Shown here: piece after piece, positions 14,375 to 23,051 of the stretch
Numbering within the stretch: position 1 is the first letter of the stretch
How the letters are laid out: each line of letters starts with the position of its first letter
From: an uncultured Eubacteriales bacterium
GTDB lineage: Bacteria > Bacillota > Clostridia > Oscillospirales > Oscillospiraceae
Assembly (NCBI GenBank): GCA_900549495.1
Contig: UROL01000001.1
Span: 1-31,512 of the forward strand
Direction of reading: 5' to 3'
Length of the DNA: 31,512 bases
Translations under genes and position numbers: made by a program
The notes under the pieces: model-generated
Told to the model about the DNA's origin: nothing
What the model saw: only the letters and a program-made list of their open reading frames with translations
The model's database searches: none

Positions 14375-15967
14375 ATGACCGAACTGGAAAAACAAATCAG
14401 CCGCCGCCGGACGTTTGCCATTATTTCCCACCCCGACGCCGGTAAAACCACATTAACCGAGAAATTTCTGCTCTACGGCGGCGCCATTGCCCAGGCTGGC
14501 GTGGTCAAGGGCAAGAAGAATGCCCGCGCCGCTACCTCCGACTGGATGGAGATCGAAAAGCAGCGTGGTATCTCTGTCACCTCTTCTGTGATGCAGTTCC
14601 AGTATGATGGATTCTGCATCAATATTCTGGATACACCGGGCCACCAGGACTTCTCCGAGGATACCTATCGGACCCTGATGGCTGCGGACTCTGCCGTGAT
14701 GGTGATTGACGGTGCCAAGGGTGTGGAGCCCCAGACCCGTAAGCTCTTCAAGGTCTGTGCCATGCGGCATATTCCCATTTTCACATTTATCAACAAAATG
14801 GACCGGGAGACCAAGGACCCCTTTGACCTGCTGGACGAATTGGAGCGGGAGCTGGGCATTGAAACCTATGCCATGAACTGGCCCATCGGCTCCGGCAAGG
14901 ATTTCCAGGGCGTTTACGACCGGGACAAGAGCCAGCTGATTTTCTTCTCCGGCGTTTCCGGAAAGAACAAGGCAGAGAAGCAGGAGATAGACCTGTATGA
15001 TGCAAAGGTTGCCGAACTACTGGACAGCGAACAGAAGCACCAGCAGCTGATTGATGATGTGGAGCTGCTGTCCGCCGGACGGGAGCTGGATGTGGAGGAA
15101 GTAAAGCGTGGCCAGTTGAGCCCTGTGTTCTTCGGCTCCGCTCTGACGAATTTCGGCATTGAGCCCTTCCTGGAAGCATTCCTGAAAATGACACCGCCAC
15201 CCCTGCCTCGGGTAGCGGATTGCGGTGAAATCGATACGTTCAGCCCGGATTTCTCTGCCTTTATCTTCAAAATTCAGGCCAACATGAATAAAGCACACCG
15301 GGATCGTCTGGCCTTTATGCGTATCTGTTCCGGTAAGTTCCAGCGGGATACGGAGTATTACCATGTGCAAACCGGCCGGAAGATGCGCCTGTCCCAGCCC
15401 CAGCAGCTGATGGCGGCGGAACGGGAAATTGTAGAGGAAGCCTATGCCGGTGACGTGATTGGCGTATTTGACCCGGGCGTTTTCTCCATTGGCGATACCA
15501 TCACCGTTCCCGGGAAGAAATTCCGGTATTCTGGCATTCCTGTATTTGCGCCGGAGCATTTTGCCCGGGTTTCTGCCAAAGACTCCATGAAGCGCAAGCA
15601 GTTCGTGAAGGGAACGGAGCAGATTGCCCAGGAGGGCGCCATCCAGATTTTCAAGGTACCCAATTCCGGTATGGAAGAGGTTATTGTAGGCGTTGTGGGT
15701 ACGTTGCAGTTTGATGTATTTGAGTACCGTATGAAAAATGAGTACGGTGTGGATTTGCGGATGGAGGGGCTGCCCTATGAGGAAATCCGCCTGATTGACC
15801 GGTATCCCGGGGATTTGACCGACATGAATCTGGGCAGCGATGCCGAGCTTCTGGAGGATTACCGGGGCAGAAATCTGCTGGTGTTTACTAGCTTCTGGGC
15901 CATTGATTTTACCTGCCGCAGAAATCCTGGCCTGGAATTGTCCGAGATTGTGGTTTCGGAAGGGTAA
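14375..15967 (+). CDS. prfC: Peptide chain release factor 3
   Basis: RF3 is a GTPase that removes RF1/RF2 from the ribosome after termination. The 530 residues match the family length. G motifs are HPDAGKTTL near residue 18, EIEKQRGISVTSSVMQF (switch I region), DTPGHQDF and NKMD; the RF3-specific MNWPIGSGKDFQGVYDR follows. The open frame extends to a TTG at 14360, but that codon overlaps GGAGG at 14362-14366, which is placed correctly for the ATG at 14375. It has its own promoter and is followed 3 bp later by a DUF5662 gene. Confidence 0.96.
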   Translation: MTELEKQISRRRTFAIISHPDAGKTTLTEKFLLYGGAIAQAGVVKGKKNARAATSDWMEIEKQRGISVTSSVMQFQYDGFCINILDTPGHQDFSEDTYRTLMAADSAVMVIDGAKGVEPQTRKLFKVCAMRHIPIFTFINKMDRETKDPFDLLDELERELGIETYAMNWPIGSGKDFQGVYDRDKSQLIFFSGVSGKNKAEKQEIDLYDAKVAELLDSEQKHQQLIDDVELLSAGRELDVEEVKRGQLSPVFFGSALTNFGIEPFLEAFLKMTPPPLPRVADCGEIDTFSPDFSAFIFKIQANMNKAHRDRLAFMRICSGKFQRDTEYYHVQTGRKMRLSQPQQLMAAEREIVEEAYAGDVIGVFDPGVFSIGDTITVPGKKFRYSGIPVFAPEHFARVSAKDSMKRKQFVKGTEQIAQEGAIQIFKVPNSGMEEVIVGVVGTLQFDVFEYRMKNEYGVDLRMEGLPYEEIRLIDRYPGDLTDMNLGSDAELLEDYRGRNLLVFTSFWAIDFTCRRNPGLELSEIVVSEG

Positions 15968-15970
15968 GCT

Positions 15971-16525
15971 ATGCACGCGTGGAAGCATTTTGTCACCATT
16001 ACAGCCCACCGAATGCGGGTAATGCAGGGGTGCTTTCGTGTGGGTCTGTATTGGCAGGGCTTGACCCACGACCTCTCCAAATATTCCCCCACAGAGTTCT
16101 GGCGGGGGGCCAAGTACTACCAGGGAAACCGCAGCCCCAATGCCGAGGAGCGGGAAGAGAAGGGCTACAGTGAGGCGTGGATGCACCATAAGGGCCGCAA
16201 CCGGCATCACTATGAGTACTGGTCGGATTTGAACACCAAAACCCGCCGCTATGCGCCGGTGCAGATGCCCAGGCGTTATTTGGTGGAAATGGTGATGGAC
16301 CGCCGTGCAGCCTGCAAGACCTACCAGGGCAAGGGGTACTGCCGGGGCTCCGAGTTGGAATATCTGGAACGGAGCAAGGAGCATCTGGAAATGCACCCGG
16401 AGACCTTGCGCCAGCTGGAGTACATTTTGACTATGCTAAAGGAGAAGGGCGAGAAGCCCACATTCCGGTATATCCGAAACTCTGTGCTAAAGGGAAAGCC
16501 TTTCCCTTGGGAGCCAAGGGAATAA
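15971..16525 (+). CDS. DUF5662 family protein of unknown function
   Basis: The 184-residue soluble protein is rich in His, Arg, Tyr and Trp. The block GLTHDLSKYSPTEFW near residues 35-49, with HD and a following K, and the later MHHKGRNRHHYEYW (about 71-84) recall metal-binding HD-type sites and match what I know as DUF5662. No signal peptide or membrane helix is seen. It starts 3 bp after the prfC stop and so is probably cotranscribed with it. The function is unknown; metal-dependent hydrolase activity is only a guess from the His/Asp pattern. Confidence 0.75.
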   Translation: MHAWKHFVTITAHRMRVMQGCFRVGLYWQGLTHDLSKYSPTEFWRGAKYYQGNRSPNAEEREEKGYSEAWMHHKGRNRHHYEYWSDLNTKTRRYAPVQMPRRYLVEMVMDRRAACKTYQGKGYCRGSELEYLERSKEHLEMHPETLRQLEYILTMLKEKGEKPTFRYIRNSVLKGKPFPWEPRE

Positions 16526-16535
16526 ACCCAAAACA

Positions 16536-16570
16536 AACAGTATCGGCTTCGGTCGGTACTGTTTTTGTTT
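16536..16570 (+). terminator. Intrinsic terminator with UUCG tetraloop
   Basis: A 12-bp stem runs from 16536-16547 to 16552-16563 and is capped by C(TTCG)G, a very stable tetraloop. Two G-T pairs occur. T-rich sequence (TTTTTGTTT) follows. It ends the prfC-DUF5662 unit. Confidence 0.92.
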
Positions 16571-16598
16571 AAGATTTGTTGAAGAATTCCAGCTTTCG

Positions 16599-16627
16599 TT
16601 GACAGCTTCTTCCAGCTGTGCTATGTT
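16599..16627 (+). promoter_or_regulatory. Strong SigA-type promoter
   Basis: A perfect TTGACA (16599-16604) and TATGTT (16622-16627) are 17 bp apart. The expected start near 16634 leaves a leader of about 27 nt before the secreted protein gene. Confidence 0.8.
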
Positions 16628-16660
16628 AACAATAGAAAAAACACGAAAGGAATGCATATT

Positions 16661-18298
16661 ATGAACCGTCAGATATGGAAATTGGGCACTGCCATTTTGG
16701 GCGTATTTGCCCTGCTGCTTTGCTTTAGCGGTGCCGTACATGCAGAGGAAACCGCTCCCGAAAGGAACACGGTGGAGGTTTACACTGTGGATGAATTTCT
16801 GGATGCCATTGCCCCCAATACGGAGATTGTTCTGGCAACAGGGGAGTATAACCTGACGAAAGCGACAAACTATTCCCGGGGTGGCGGCCAGTATTACCAC
16901 TGGGAGGGCTGCTATGACGGATCAGAGCTGGTCATCTCCGACGTGGAAAACCTCTCCATTGTGGGCGGTGACCCCATGGCGGTGACCATTTCCACGGAAC
17001 CCCGCTACGCCAATGTGCTTCGCTTCGACAACGTGGATGGCCTGGAAATCTCGAATATGGTGATTGGTCACACCCGGGAGCAGGGCTACTGCACCGGCGG
17101 CGTGCTGTACTTTGAGGACAGCAAAAACATCCAGATTGACGCTTCCCGCCTGTATGGCTGCGGTACACTTGGGGTCAGTCTTTACAGCTGCCGGGATGTA
17201 CATGTGAATGGATCGGACATATATGATTGCAGCTATGGCTGCATTGAAGTATCCAATAGCGAGAATGTTCTTTTTGAAAACAGTAAGTTTTTCGACTGCT
17301 ATATTATTTTGGAGGGCTTCTCTGTTCGGACCTCGCAGAATGTGGCAATCATCAATTCTGAAATCTTCAATAACCAGGGAGGGGAGTTTGCCACGCTGTT
17401 TTATGCAGACAGCCCCAACCTATACCTGGGCGGATTGGACATCCACGACAATGGAGTGGAGACAATCTTCGGCGGGAATGCCGCTGCTGTGACAGTGGAG
17501 AGCTGCCGCTTCAATACCTGCGGAAAATGGGCAGAGGGAGAAATCTGCGCCGTTTCCCCGGATGGGACAGAGTTAACGGCCGGAGATCTGAGCACTATGA
17601 AAATGCGTACCGTTTCATGGAAGCCTGCACAGCTTCCGGAGGCACCCCAGATGGAGGCCAGTGAGGACGGCAAGATTCATGTCACCAATGTGGATGAATT
17701 CCTGGCAGCTATTGGAGCGGACAGAACCATTTTCCTTGAGCCGGGTGAGTACAATCTGACGCAAGCGGCCAACTATGGTGGCCTGGGCGGCGAATCTTAC
17801 CATTGGGAGAGCTGCTTTGACGGCTTTGAATTGGTGATACAGGGTGCCAACGGCCTGTGCATTGAGGCAGAGAGCCCGGAGAAGGTTTCGATTGTAACAG
17901 AGCCTCGCTATGCCAATGTGCTTCGCTTTGATGCACTCACCGGCCTGGTTGTCCGCAATGTGAAGGTGGGGCATACCGTGGATGCCGGGGTTTGCTCCGG
18001 CGGTGTGATTCAGCTGAATTATGTGAATAAGTCCCTGATTGAGGGATGCAAGCTCTATGGCTGCGGCATCCTGGGGGTTCAGGGAATCTACTGCAACAAT
18101 CTGAGCGTATTTAACTGCGAAATCTATGAATGCAGCAGCGGTGCAGTATCCTTCCATCTTTGCAACACGGTTCGAGTGGAGCAGTGCAATGTCCATGATA
18201 TTGGCTCGGGAGACTCGGATGTGACTGTTTTCTATGCAGATTCCGGCTGCACCGACGTCCAGGTGGACGGAAAGCCAATTGTGGTTGGCCCGGCCTGA
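16661..18298 (+). CDS. Secreted beta-helix-like protein with two homologous halves
   Basis: The 545-residue protein starts with a signal peptide (hydrophobic core about residues 10-24, likely cleaved after VHA at 28). The rest has short strands with regular N, C, D and G turns (NVLFENSKF, NVAIINSEIF), which suggests a right-handed parallel beta-helix as in pectate lyases and NosD/CASH proteins. Residues 38-215 and 339-515 are clear copies of each other: both have VDEFL.AI, GEYNLT.A.NY, YHWE.C.DG.ELVI, TEPRYANVLRFD, VGHT or IGHT, and LYGCG.LGV. No catalytic residues are recognised, and no sortase or S-layer signal is seen at the C-terminus, so release from the cell is likely. The ATG at 16661 was chosen over 16652 because AAAGGA at 16646-16651 touches the latter. 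The gene stands alone with its own promoter and terminator. Confidence 0.85.
   Translation: MNRQIWKLGTAILGVFALLLCFSGAVHAEETAPERNTVEVYTVDEFLDAIAPNTEIVLATGEYNLTKATNYSRGGGQYYHWEGCYDGSELVISDVENLSIVGGDPMAVTISTEPRYANVLRFDNVDGLEISNMVIGHTREQGYCTGGVLYFEDSKNIQIDASRLYGCGTLGVSLYSCRDVHVNGSDIYDCSYGCIEVSNSENVLFENSKFFDCYIILEGFSVRTSQNVAIINSEIFNNQGGEFATLFYADSPNLYLGGLDIHDNGVETIFGGNAAAVTVESCRFNTCGKWAEGEICAVSPDGTELTAGDLSTMKMRTVSWKPAQLPEAPQMEASEDGKIHVTNVDEFLAAIGADRTIFLEPGEYNLTQAANYGGLGGESYHWESCFDGFELVIQGANGLCIEAESPEKVSIVTEPRYANVLRFDALTGLVVRNVKVGHTVDAGVCSGGVIQLNYVNKSLIEGCKLYGCGILGVQGIYCNNLSVFNCEIYECSSGAVSFHLCNTVRVEQCNVHDIGSGDSDVTVFYADSGCTDVQVDGKPIVVGPA
16772..17305 (+). repeat. First copy of the internal duplication
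   Basis: This codes residues 38-215 of the beta-helix-like protein. It is homologous to 17675-18205. The best-kept segment is EPRYANVLRFD at residues 113-123. Confidence 0.85.
17675..18205 (+). repeat. Second copy of the internal duplication
   Basis: This codes residues 339-515. The two copies stay similar at DNA level around the EPRYANVLRFD codons (17902-17932 against 16997-17029), where most changes are at third positions. Confidence 0.85.
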
Positions 18299-18355
18299 TT
18301 ATAAAAGAGCAATACCAGAAATTAAATGTTGCAGTAGTGTACTATGTGCACGGAT

Positions 18356-18392
18356 ACCCGCCGAAGAAAGAACGCTTCGGCGGGTAATTTTT
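18356..18392 (+). terminator. Intrinsic terminator after the beta-helix gene
   Basis: ACCCGCCGAAG (18356-18366) pairs perfectly with CTTCGGCGGGT (18375-18385). AATTTTT follows. Confidence 0.92.
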
Positions 18393-18443
18393 GCCAAAAA
18401 TTGGGAAAACGCCGTGTTTACACGATTCGGTTACATTTTGTGG

Positions 18444-18472
18444 TTGTTTCCTTGGGGTTCATGATGTATAAT
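18444..18472 (+). promoter_or_regulatory. SigA-type promoter of the murC operon
   Basis: TTGTTT (18444-18449) and a perfect TATAAT (18467-18472) have a 17-bp spacer. The start near 18479 gives a leader of about 37 nt. Confidence 0.7.
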
Positions 18473-18515
18473 TCAGAATCGTATGAATATGTGCTCTTAT
18501 AAGGGAGTTATTTTT

Positions 18516-19871
18516 ATGAAAACCTGTGATATTTCTGAATACATCATTCCCGGCCGTCGGGTGCATTTGGTTGGCATTGGCGGCGTCTCTATGCGGCCAC
18601 TGGGACTGGTGCTGAAGGGAATGGGACTGGAGGTTTCCGGCTCTGATATGAGTGCTTCTCTTTCCACAGAGGAGCTGATTGAAAAAGGAATCCATGTGGC
18701 CATTGGCCATCGTGCCGAAAATATTCAGGGTGCGGACTGCATCATCCGCACCGCTGCCGCCCACAATGACAATCCCGAGATTGCGGCAGCCCGCAGCGCC
18801 GGCATCCCTGTGTTTGAGCGTGCCCAGGCTTGGGGCGAGATTATGAAATCTTATAAAAATGCCATTTGCATTTCCGGTACCCACGGAAAGACCACCACCA
18901 CCTCTATGATGACCCACATCCTGATGGAGGCGGGGATGGACCCCACTGTGATGATTGGTGGATATCTCCCGCTGCTTCACGCCGGGCATCGGGTAGGCCA
19001 TGGGGATACCATCGTGCTGGAGAGCTGCGAATACTGCGATTCCTTCCTGAATTTCTTCCCCACCTTGGCCGTGGTGCTGAATGTGGAGGCAGATCATCTG
19101 GACTATTTCAAAGATTTGGCAGATATCCAGAAATCCTTCCATAAGTTTGCGGAAATGGCAACCTTCGGCGTTGCCTCCAACGGAGACGACCCCCACACGG
19201 TGGAAGCCATGAAGGGCATTTCCCACATCAGCTTTGGCTTGGGGGAGCAAAACCAGGTACGTGCCATCAATATTTCGCCGGATTGGTGCCATTTTGATGT
19301 GGCTGTCAATGGGAAAACTTACTGCCATGTAGATATGGGGGTTATGGGCAGGCACAATGCCATGAATACCCTGGGTGCAGCGGCAGCCTCGTGGATGCTG
19401 GGCATTCCCGGCGAGGCGGTTACCAAGGGTGTAGCCACCTTCCATGGGGCCGGGCGCCGGATGGAGCACAAGGGTGTTTTCAATGGGGCGGATATCTACG
19501 ACGACTACGCCCACCACCCCGATGAATTGCGGGCGACTCTGGATACGGCACGGAGCATGGGCTACCGGCGTCTGGTGGTGGCATTCCAGCCCCACACCTA
19601 TTCCAGAACCAAGGCCCTGTTTGATGATTTTGTCCGGGAGCTTTCCAAGCCGGATGTTTTGGTTCTGGCTGAGATATATGCCGCCCGGGAGCGGAACACT
19701 TACGGCATTTCTTCTATAGACCTAGCGGCCAAGATTCCCGGGGCGGTGTACTGCGAAACGCTGCCCAAGGTCACGGAATATCTGCGCCAGCATGTCCAGC
19801 CGGGCGATTTGGTGATTACCATCGGCGCAGGCGATATTTTCCGTGCCGGAGAGGCATTGCTCAAGGACTGA
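18516..19871 (+). CDS. murC: UDP-N-acetylmuramate--L-alanine ligase
   Basis: MurC adds L-alanine to UDP-MurNAc, the first amino acid of the peptidoglycan stem. The 451 residues show the N-terminal Rossmann motif HLVGIGGVSMRPL, the ATP loop SGTHGKTTTTSMM near residue 117, the central-domain NVEADHLDYF, and the C-terminal DDYAHHPDELRATL and QPHTYSRT motifs. The open frame reaches an ATG at 18483, but GGGAG at 18503-18507 is placed for the ATG at 18516. ddl follows after 17 bp and acts further along the same pathway. Confidence 0.97.
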   Translation: MKTCDISEYIIPGRRVHLVGIGGVSMRPLGLVLKGMGLEVSGSDMSASLSTEELIEKGIHVAIGHRAENIQGADCIIRTAAAHNDNPEIAAARSAGIPVFERAQAWGEIMKSYKNAICISGTHGKTTTTSMMTHILMEAGMDPTVMIGGYLPLLHAGHRVGHGDTIVLESCEYCDSFLNFFPTLAVVLNVEADHLDYFKDLADIQKSFHKFAEMATFGVASNGDDPHTVEAMKGISHISFGLGEQNQVRAINISPDWCHFDVAVNGKTYCHVDMGVMGRHNAMNTLGAAAASWMLGIPGEAVTKGVATFHGAGRRMEHKGVFNGADIYDDYAHHPDELRATLDTARSMGYRRLVVAFQPHTYSRTKALFDDFVRELSKPDVLVLAEIYAARERNTYGISSIDLAAKIPGAVYCETLPKVTEYLRQHVQPGDLVITIGAGDIFRAGEALLKD

Positions 19872-19888
19872 GAAAAGGGGTAAAACAA

Positions 19889-20959
19889 GTGAAAAAGTTG
19901 AGTGTGTGTATTCTGTTCGGCGGCGTCAGCCCGGAACATGAGGTGTCTTTACGCAGTGCGGAGTCTGTCCTGAATAATATCGACCAGAGCAAATACAATG
20001 TGTTTCCCGTGGGCATTACCAAGGACGGCGACTGGATTCACTATACCGGAAAGGACTATTCTCTGCTTCCCAGCGGGGAGTGGAAGGATTATCCGGAAAA
20101 TCGTCGGGCAGCCATCTCTCCGGTTCGTGGCCAAGGACTGCTGAGCTTCGAGGGGGACTGCGTTGTGCGTGAACGTATCGATGTGGTCTTTCCGGTACTG
20201 CACGGCGAAAACGGCGAGGACGGCACCATCCAGGGCCTGCTGCAGCTTGCCGGAATTCCCTATGTGGGCCCCCATGTGGCCGCCTCGGCAGTGGCAATGG
20301 ATAAGACCCTGACTAAGCTGGTGGCCGATCAGGCGAAGATTCCCCAGGCGGCTTGGGAGCTGGTTCGCCGCAGTGACTTGGATTGCAGGCTGGATGCCGT
20401 TGTTAGCCAGCTGGAGAGCCGCTTTTCCTACCCTATGTTTGTAAAGCCTGCCGGTACCGGCTCTTCCGTGGGTGTCTCCAAGGCTGCTGATCGGGAGTGC
20501 TTGGTCAGAGGCCTGCTGGGGGCAGCGGTGTATGATGACAAGGTGCTGGTGGAGGAATTTATCCAGGGTAAAGAAATTGAGGTTGCCGTTATGGGCAATC
20601 ACAATCCTGTGGCTTCTGTCTGCGGAGAAATTGACTCCGGCGCAGAGTTCTATGATTACGATGCCAAGTATATCACCGACACCTCCGTTGCGTATATTCC
20701 GGCCCGCATCGATGAAGAGACCGCAGAGAAGGTGCGGGACATGGCGGTTCGGGTTTATCAGGCCATTGGCTGCCGGGGCCTGAGCCGAGTGGATTTCTTC
20801 GTTACGGATGCCGATAACCGGGTTGTGCTGAATGAAATCAATACCATCCCCGGCTTTACCTCCATTTCCATGTATCCCAAGCTCTTTGCGGCCAGCGGCA
20901 TTCCCTATTCCAAGCTGATTGACGAGCTGCTGGGACTTGCCATGGAGGAAGAGGAATGA
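19889..20959 (+). CDS. ddl: D-alanine--D-alanine ligase
   Basis: Ddl makes the D-Ala-D-Ala dipeptide of peptidoglycan precursors and is the target of D-cycloserine. The 356-residue protein has the family N-terminus LFGGVSPEHEVSLRSA, HGENGEDGTIQGLL, the grasp-fold GSSVGVSKA loop and the C-terminal NEINTIPGFTSISMYPKL that binds Mg and substrate. GTG at 19889 is the start, with AAGGGG about 8 bp upstream. The stop overlaps the DUF1934 gene by 4 bp. The residues that separate D-Ala-D-Ala from D-Ala-D-Lac ligases were not judged here. Confidence 0.96.
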   Translation: MKKLSVCILFGGVSPEHEVSLRSAESVLNNIDQSKYNVFPVGITKDGDWIHYTGKDYSLLPSGEWKDYPENRRAAISPVRGQGLLSFEGDCVVRERIDVVFPVLHGENGEDGTIQGLLQLAGIPYVGPHVAASAVAMDKTLTKLVADQAKIPQAAWELVRRSDLDCRLDAVVSQLESRFSYPMFVKPAGTGSSVGVSKAADRECLVRGLLGAAVYDDKVLVEEFIQGKEIEVAVMGNHNPVASVCGEIDSGAEFYDYDAKYITDTSVAYIPARIDEETAEKVRDMAVRVYQAIGCRGLSRVDFFVTDADNRVVLNEINTIPGFTSISMYPKLFAASGIPYSKLIDELLGLAMEEEE

Positions 20960-21378
20960 GCATTCCCGTAATCCTCTCTATCCAGGGCCGCCAGACCTAT
21001 GCAGGGCAGGCACCGGAGACCATCCGCCTGGACACCGAGGGAACTATGGAGTATCGCAACGGCGGTTGGGACATTACCTATGAGGAAAGCGAGCTCACCG
21101 GGCTGGTGGGTGTTACCACCACCTTCCGGGTGGAGCCTGAAAAGGTAACGCTCCTTCGCACAGGTAAGCTCTCCAGCACCATGGTCTTTCAGGAGGGTGT
21201 CGCCCACGATTCCCTGTATGAAATGGAATTTGGTGCACTGATGATTACCGTGAAGGCTACCCGACTTTTTTACGACATTGTAGAAGATGGCGGCTGCATA
21301 GATCTGGTTTATCACATTGTTATCGAGGACACAGAGGCAGGGGAAATTGACTACCATCTGGACATTCGTGCCAAATAA
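20956..21378 (+). CDS. DUF1934 beta-barrel protein (YwiB-like)
   Basis: The 140-residue protein matches DUF1934, small calycin-like beta-barrel proteins of Firmicutes, through VILSIQGRQTY at the N-terminus, WDITYEESELTGL, VTTTFRVEPEKVTLLRTG and the alternating beta pattern IDLVYHIVIED near the end. No signal peptide or membrane helix is seen. The ATG overlaps the ddl stop (ATGA), so it is coupled to the murC-ddl operon. The biochemical function is unknown. Confidence 0.85.
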   Translation: MSIPVILSIQGRQTYAGQAPETIRLDTEGTMEYRNGGWDITYEESELTGLVGVTTTFRVEPEKVTLLRTGKLSSTMVFQEGVAHDSLYEMEFGALMITVKATRLFYDIVEDGGCIDLVYHIVIEDTEAGEIDYHLDIRAK

Positions 21379-21393
21379 TTTCACAGTATATTG

Positions 21394-21426
21394 CGGTGCA
21401 CTCCAAAAGGGGCTGCACCGTTTTTT
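21394..21426 (+). terminator. Intrinsic terminator of the murC operon
   Basis: CGGTGCA (21394-21400) pairs with TGCACCG (21414-21420); the stem continues inward through TCC/GGG. Six T residues follow. Confidence 0.92.
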
Positions 21427-21523
21427 CTTCCAATGGAGAAAGTGAAGAATCAAAGCGGCGTGTTCCTAAGATAACCTGCTCCGCAGGATGCAGCCTTCAT
21501 TTTAATGCGAACATTGACTTTCG

Positions 21524-21553
21524 CCGGGATTCTTTGCTATAATAAAAAGAAAA
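21524..21553 (+). promoter_or_regulatory. SigA-type promoter of the MATE gene
   Basis: TTGACT (21524-21529) and TATAAT (21548-21553) are separated by 18 bp. The leader would be only about 10-15 nt. A small hairpin, CCTGC/GCAGG (21475-21487), lies upstream. Confidence 0.7.
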
Positions 21554-21571
21554 AGAAAAGAGCTTGCTTTT

Positions 21572-22954
21572 ATGCATTTACATCACGGGAACTCAACTGC
21601 AAGGGATATGACTCAGGGCTCCATTGTTGGGCAGTTGGTGGCCTTTTCGCTGCCGCTGATGCTGGGCAATATTTTTCAGATGCTCTATAACACCGTGGAC
21701 TCAGTGGTGGTGGGGAATTATGTAGGCACCGAGGCACTGGCCGCCGTAGGGTCTACCACAATGATAGTCAATATCATGGTTTTCTTCTTCAATGGATTCT
21801 CTACCGGTGCCAGTGTGGTGATTGCCCGCCGCTTTGGCGCTCACGATAAGGAGAACCTCCACATTGCCATTCAGACCACAATGGCAGGCACTTTCATCCT
21901 GGCAGTGCTGTTCACAGTGGCAGGTCTGGCCAGTGTTGACCCCATGCTTCGCCTGATGGCCACGCCAGAGGACGTGTTTGAACAGGCGACAGTTTATCTG
22001 CGGATTTATATCGGCGGCTTTTCCGGGCTGGTGATTTACAATATGTGCAGCGGTATTCTGCGGGCAGTGGGGGACACTACCAGACCCCTGTATTTCCTGG
22101 TGCTGACCAGTGTTTTGAATATCGTTCTGGATTTGTTCTTTGTTCTGCGGCTGAAGGCAGGGATTGCAGGCGTCGCCTACGCCACCATCATCTCCCAATT
22201 TGTCTCGGCGGGGCTTACCCTGCTGCTGTTGTCACTGACCCAGGATGTCTATCGGCTGGACTGGAAAGCCCTGAAAATCAATGGGAAGGTTCTGGGGGAG
22301 ATTATCCAGGTAGGCCTTCCGGCGGGCATTCAGAGCATTGTCACCTCTGTGTCTAATGTGTTTGTTCAGTCCTATATCAACGCTTTCGGCTCCACCTGTA
22401 TGGCGGGATGGAGCGCATACAACAAGCTGGACCAATTTGTGCTTCTGCCTATGCAGAGCCTTGCCATGGCAGCGACAACCTTTGTCAGCCAGAATATCGG
22501 CGCAGGGCAGGAGCGACGGGCCAGCAAGGGAACGGTTGCCTCGGTTGGCCTGTCGGCAGGGGTGACAGCTGCAATTATTCTGGCGGTTTGCGGCTTTGCA
22601 GCCCCTGCGGTGTCTCTGTTCACCTCAGATCCAAGGGTGATTGCTTTTGGCGTCCTGTTTGTGCGTACCAATTTTGTATTCCTGCTGTTCAACTGTGTTA
22701 ACCACGTGCTGGCAGGTGCACTTCGGGGCCGGGGGGATTCTACAGCACCTATGCTGATTATGATTCTGACCTTTGTGGGAATCCGGCAAGTGTATCTGTT
22801 TGTGATGACACACTACATTTCCAACACCCCGGCGTTGGTAGGCTTGGGATACCCTGTTGGATGGGTGACTTGCTGCCTGATTGAAGTGAGCTATTATTTC
22901 ATCCGGTGGGGCAAAAAGAAGGCCCCCAGCTTCTCCGGCCCGGAAACTATGTAA
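21572..22954 (+). CDS. MATE family efflux transporter
   Basis: The 460-residue protein is a 12-helix cation-coupled multidrug/toxin exporter of the MATE/DinF group. The N-terminus DMTQGSIVGQLVAFSLPLMLGNIFQMLYNTVDSVVVGNYVG (in parts: DMTQGS, LPLMLGNIFQMLYN, VDSVVVGNYVG) and LAAVGSTTMIVN are classic, and the second half repeats the pattern with LPAGIQSIVTSVSNVFVQ. The substrate cannot be deduced. The ATG at 21572 has only a purine-rich AGAAAAGAG before it; an ATG at 21608 would give MTQGSIV but has AGGGAT too close. The gene is single, with its own promoter and a terminator shared with brnQ. Confidence 0.95.
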   Translation: MHLHHGNSTARDMTQGSIVGQLVAFSLPLMLGNIFQMLYNTVDSVVVGNYVGTEALAAVGSTTMIVNIMVFFFNGFSTGASVVIARRFGAHDKENLHIAIQTTMAGTFILAVLFTVAGLASVDPMLRLMATPEDVFEQATVYLRIYIGGFSGLVIYNMCSGILRAVGDTTRPLYFLVLTSVLNIVLDLFFVLRLKAGIAGVAYATIISQFVSAGLTLLLLSLTQDVYRLDWKALKINGKVLGEIIQVGLPAGIQSIVTSVSNVFVQSYINAFGSTCMAGWSAYNKLDQFVLLPMQSLAMAATTFVSQNIGAGQERRASKGTVASVGLSAGVTAAIILAVCGFAAPAVSLFTSDPRVIAFGVLFVRTNFVFLLFNCVNHVLAGALRGRGDSTAPMLIMILTFVGIRQVYLFVMTHYISNTPALVGLGYPVGWVTCCLIEVSYYFIRWGKKKAPSFSGPETM

Positions 22955-22960
22955 AAATAG

Positions 22961-23008
22961 AATCAGGCGGACTCCTGGTTACCAAACCGGGAGCCCGCCT
23001 GATTTTTA
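22961..23008. terminator. Bidirectional terminator between MATE gene and brnQ
   Basis: AATCAGGCGG (22961-22970) pairs with CCGCCTGATT (22995-23004), and an inner CTCCTGGT/ACCGGGAG-like stem extends it. T residues follow on the plus strand, and A residues before the stem give a T tract on the minus strand. Confidence 0.88.
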
Positions 23009-23051
23009 AGAAAAGAAATAAATCGGAATTCGTTGGCCCGGGGGCCCTGAG

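Noticed and set aside
15017..16396. 459-codon minus-strand frame opposite prfC and DUF5662
   Set aside because: It is antisense to two well-supported genes and crosses their junction; the composition is shadow-like.
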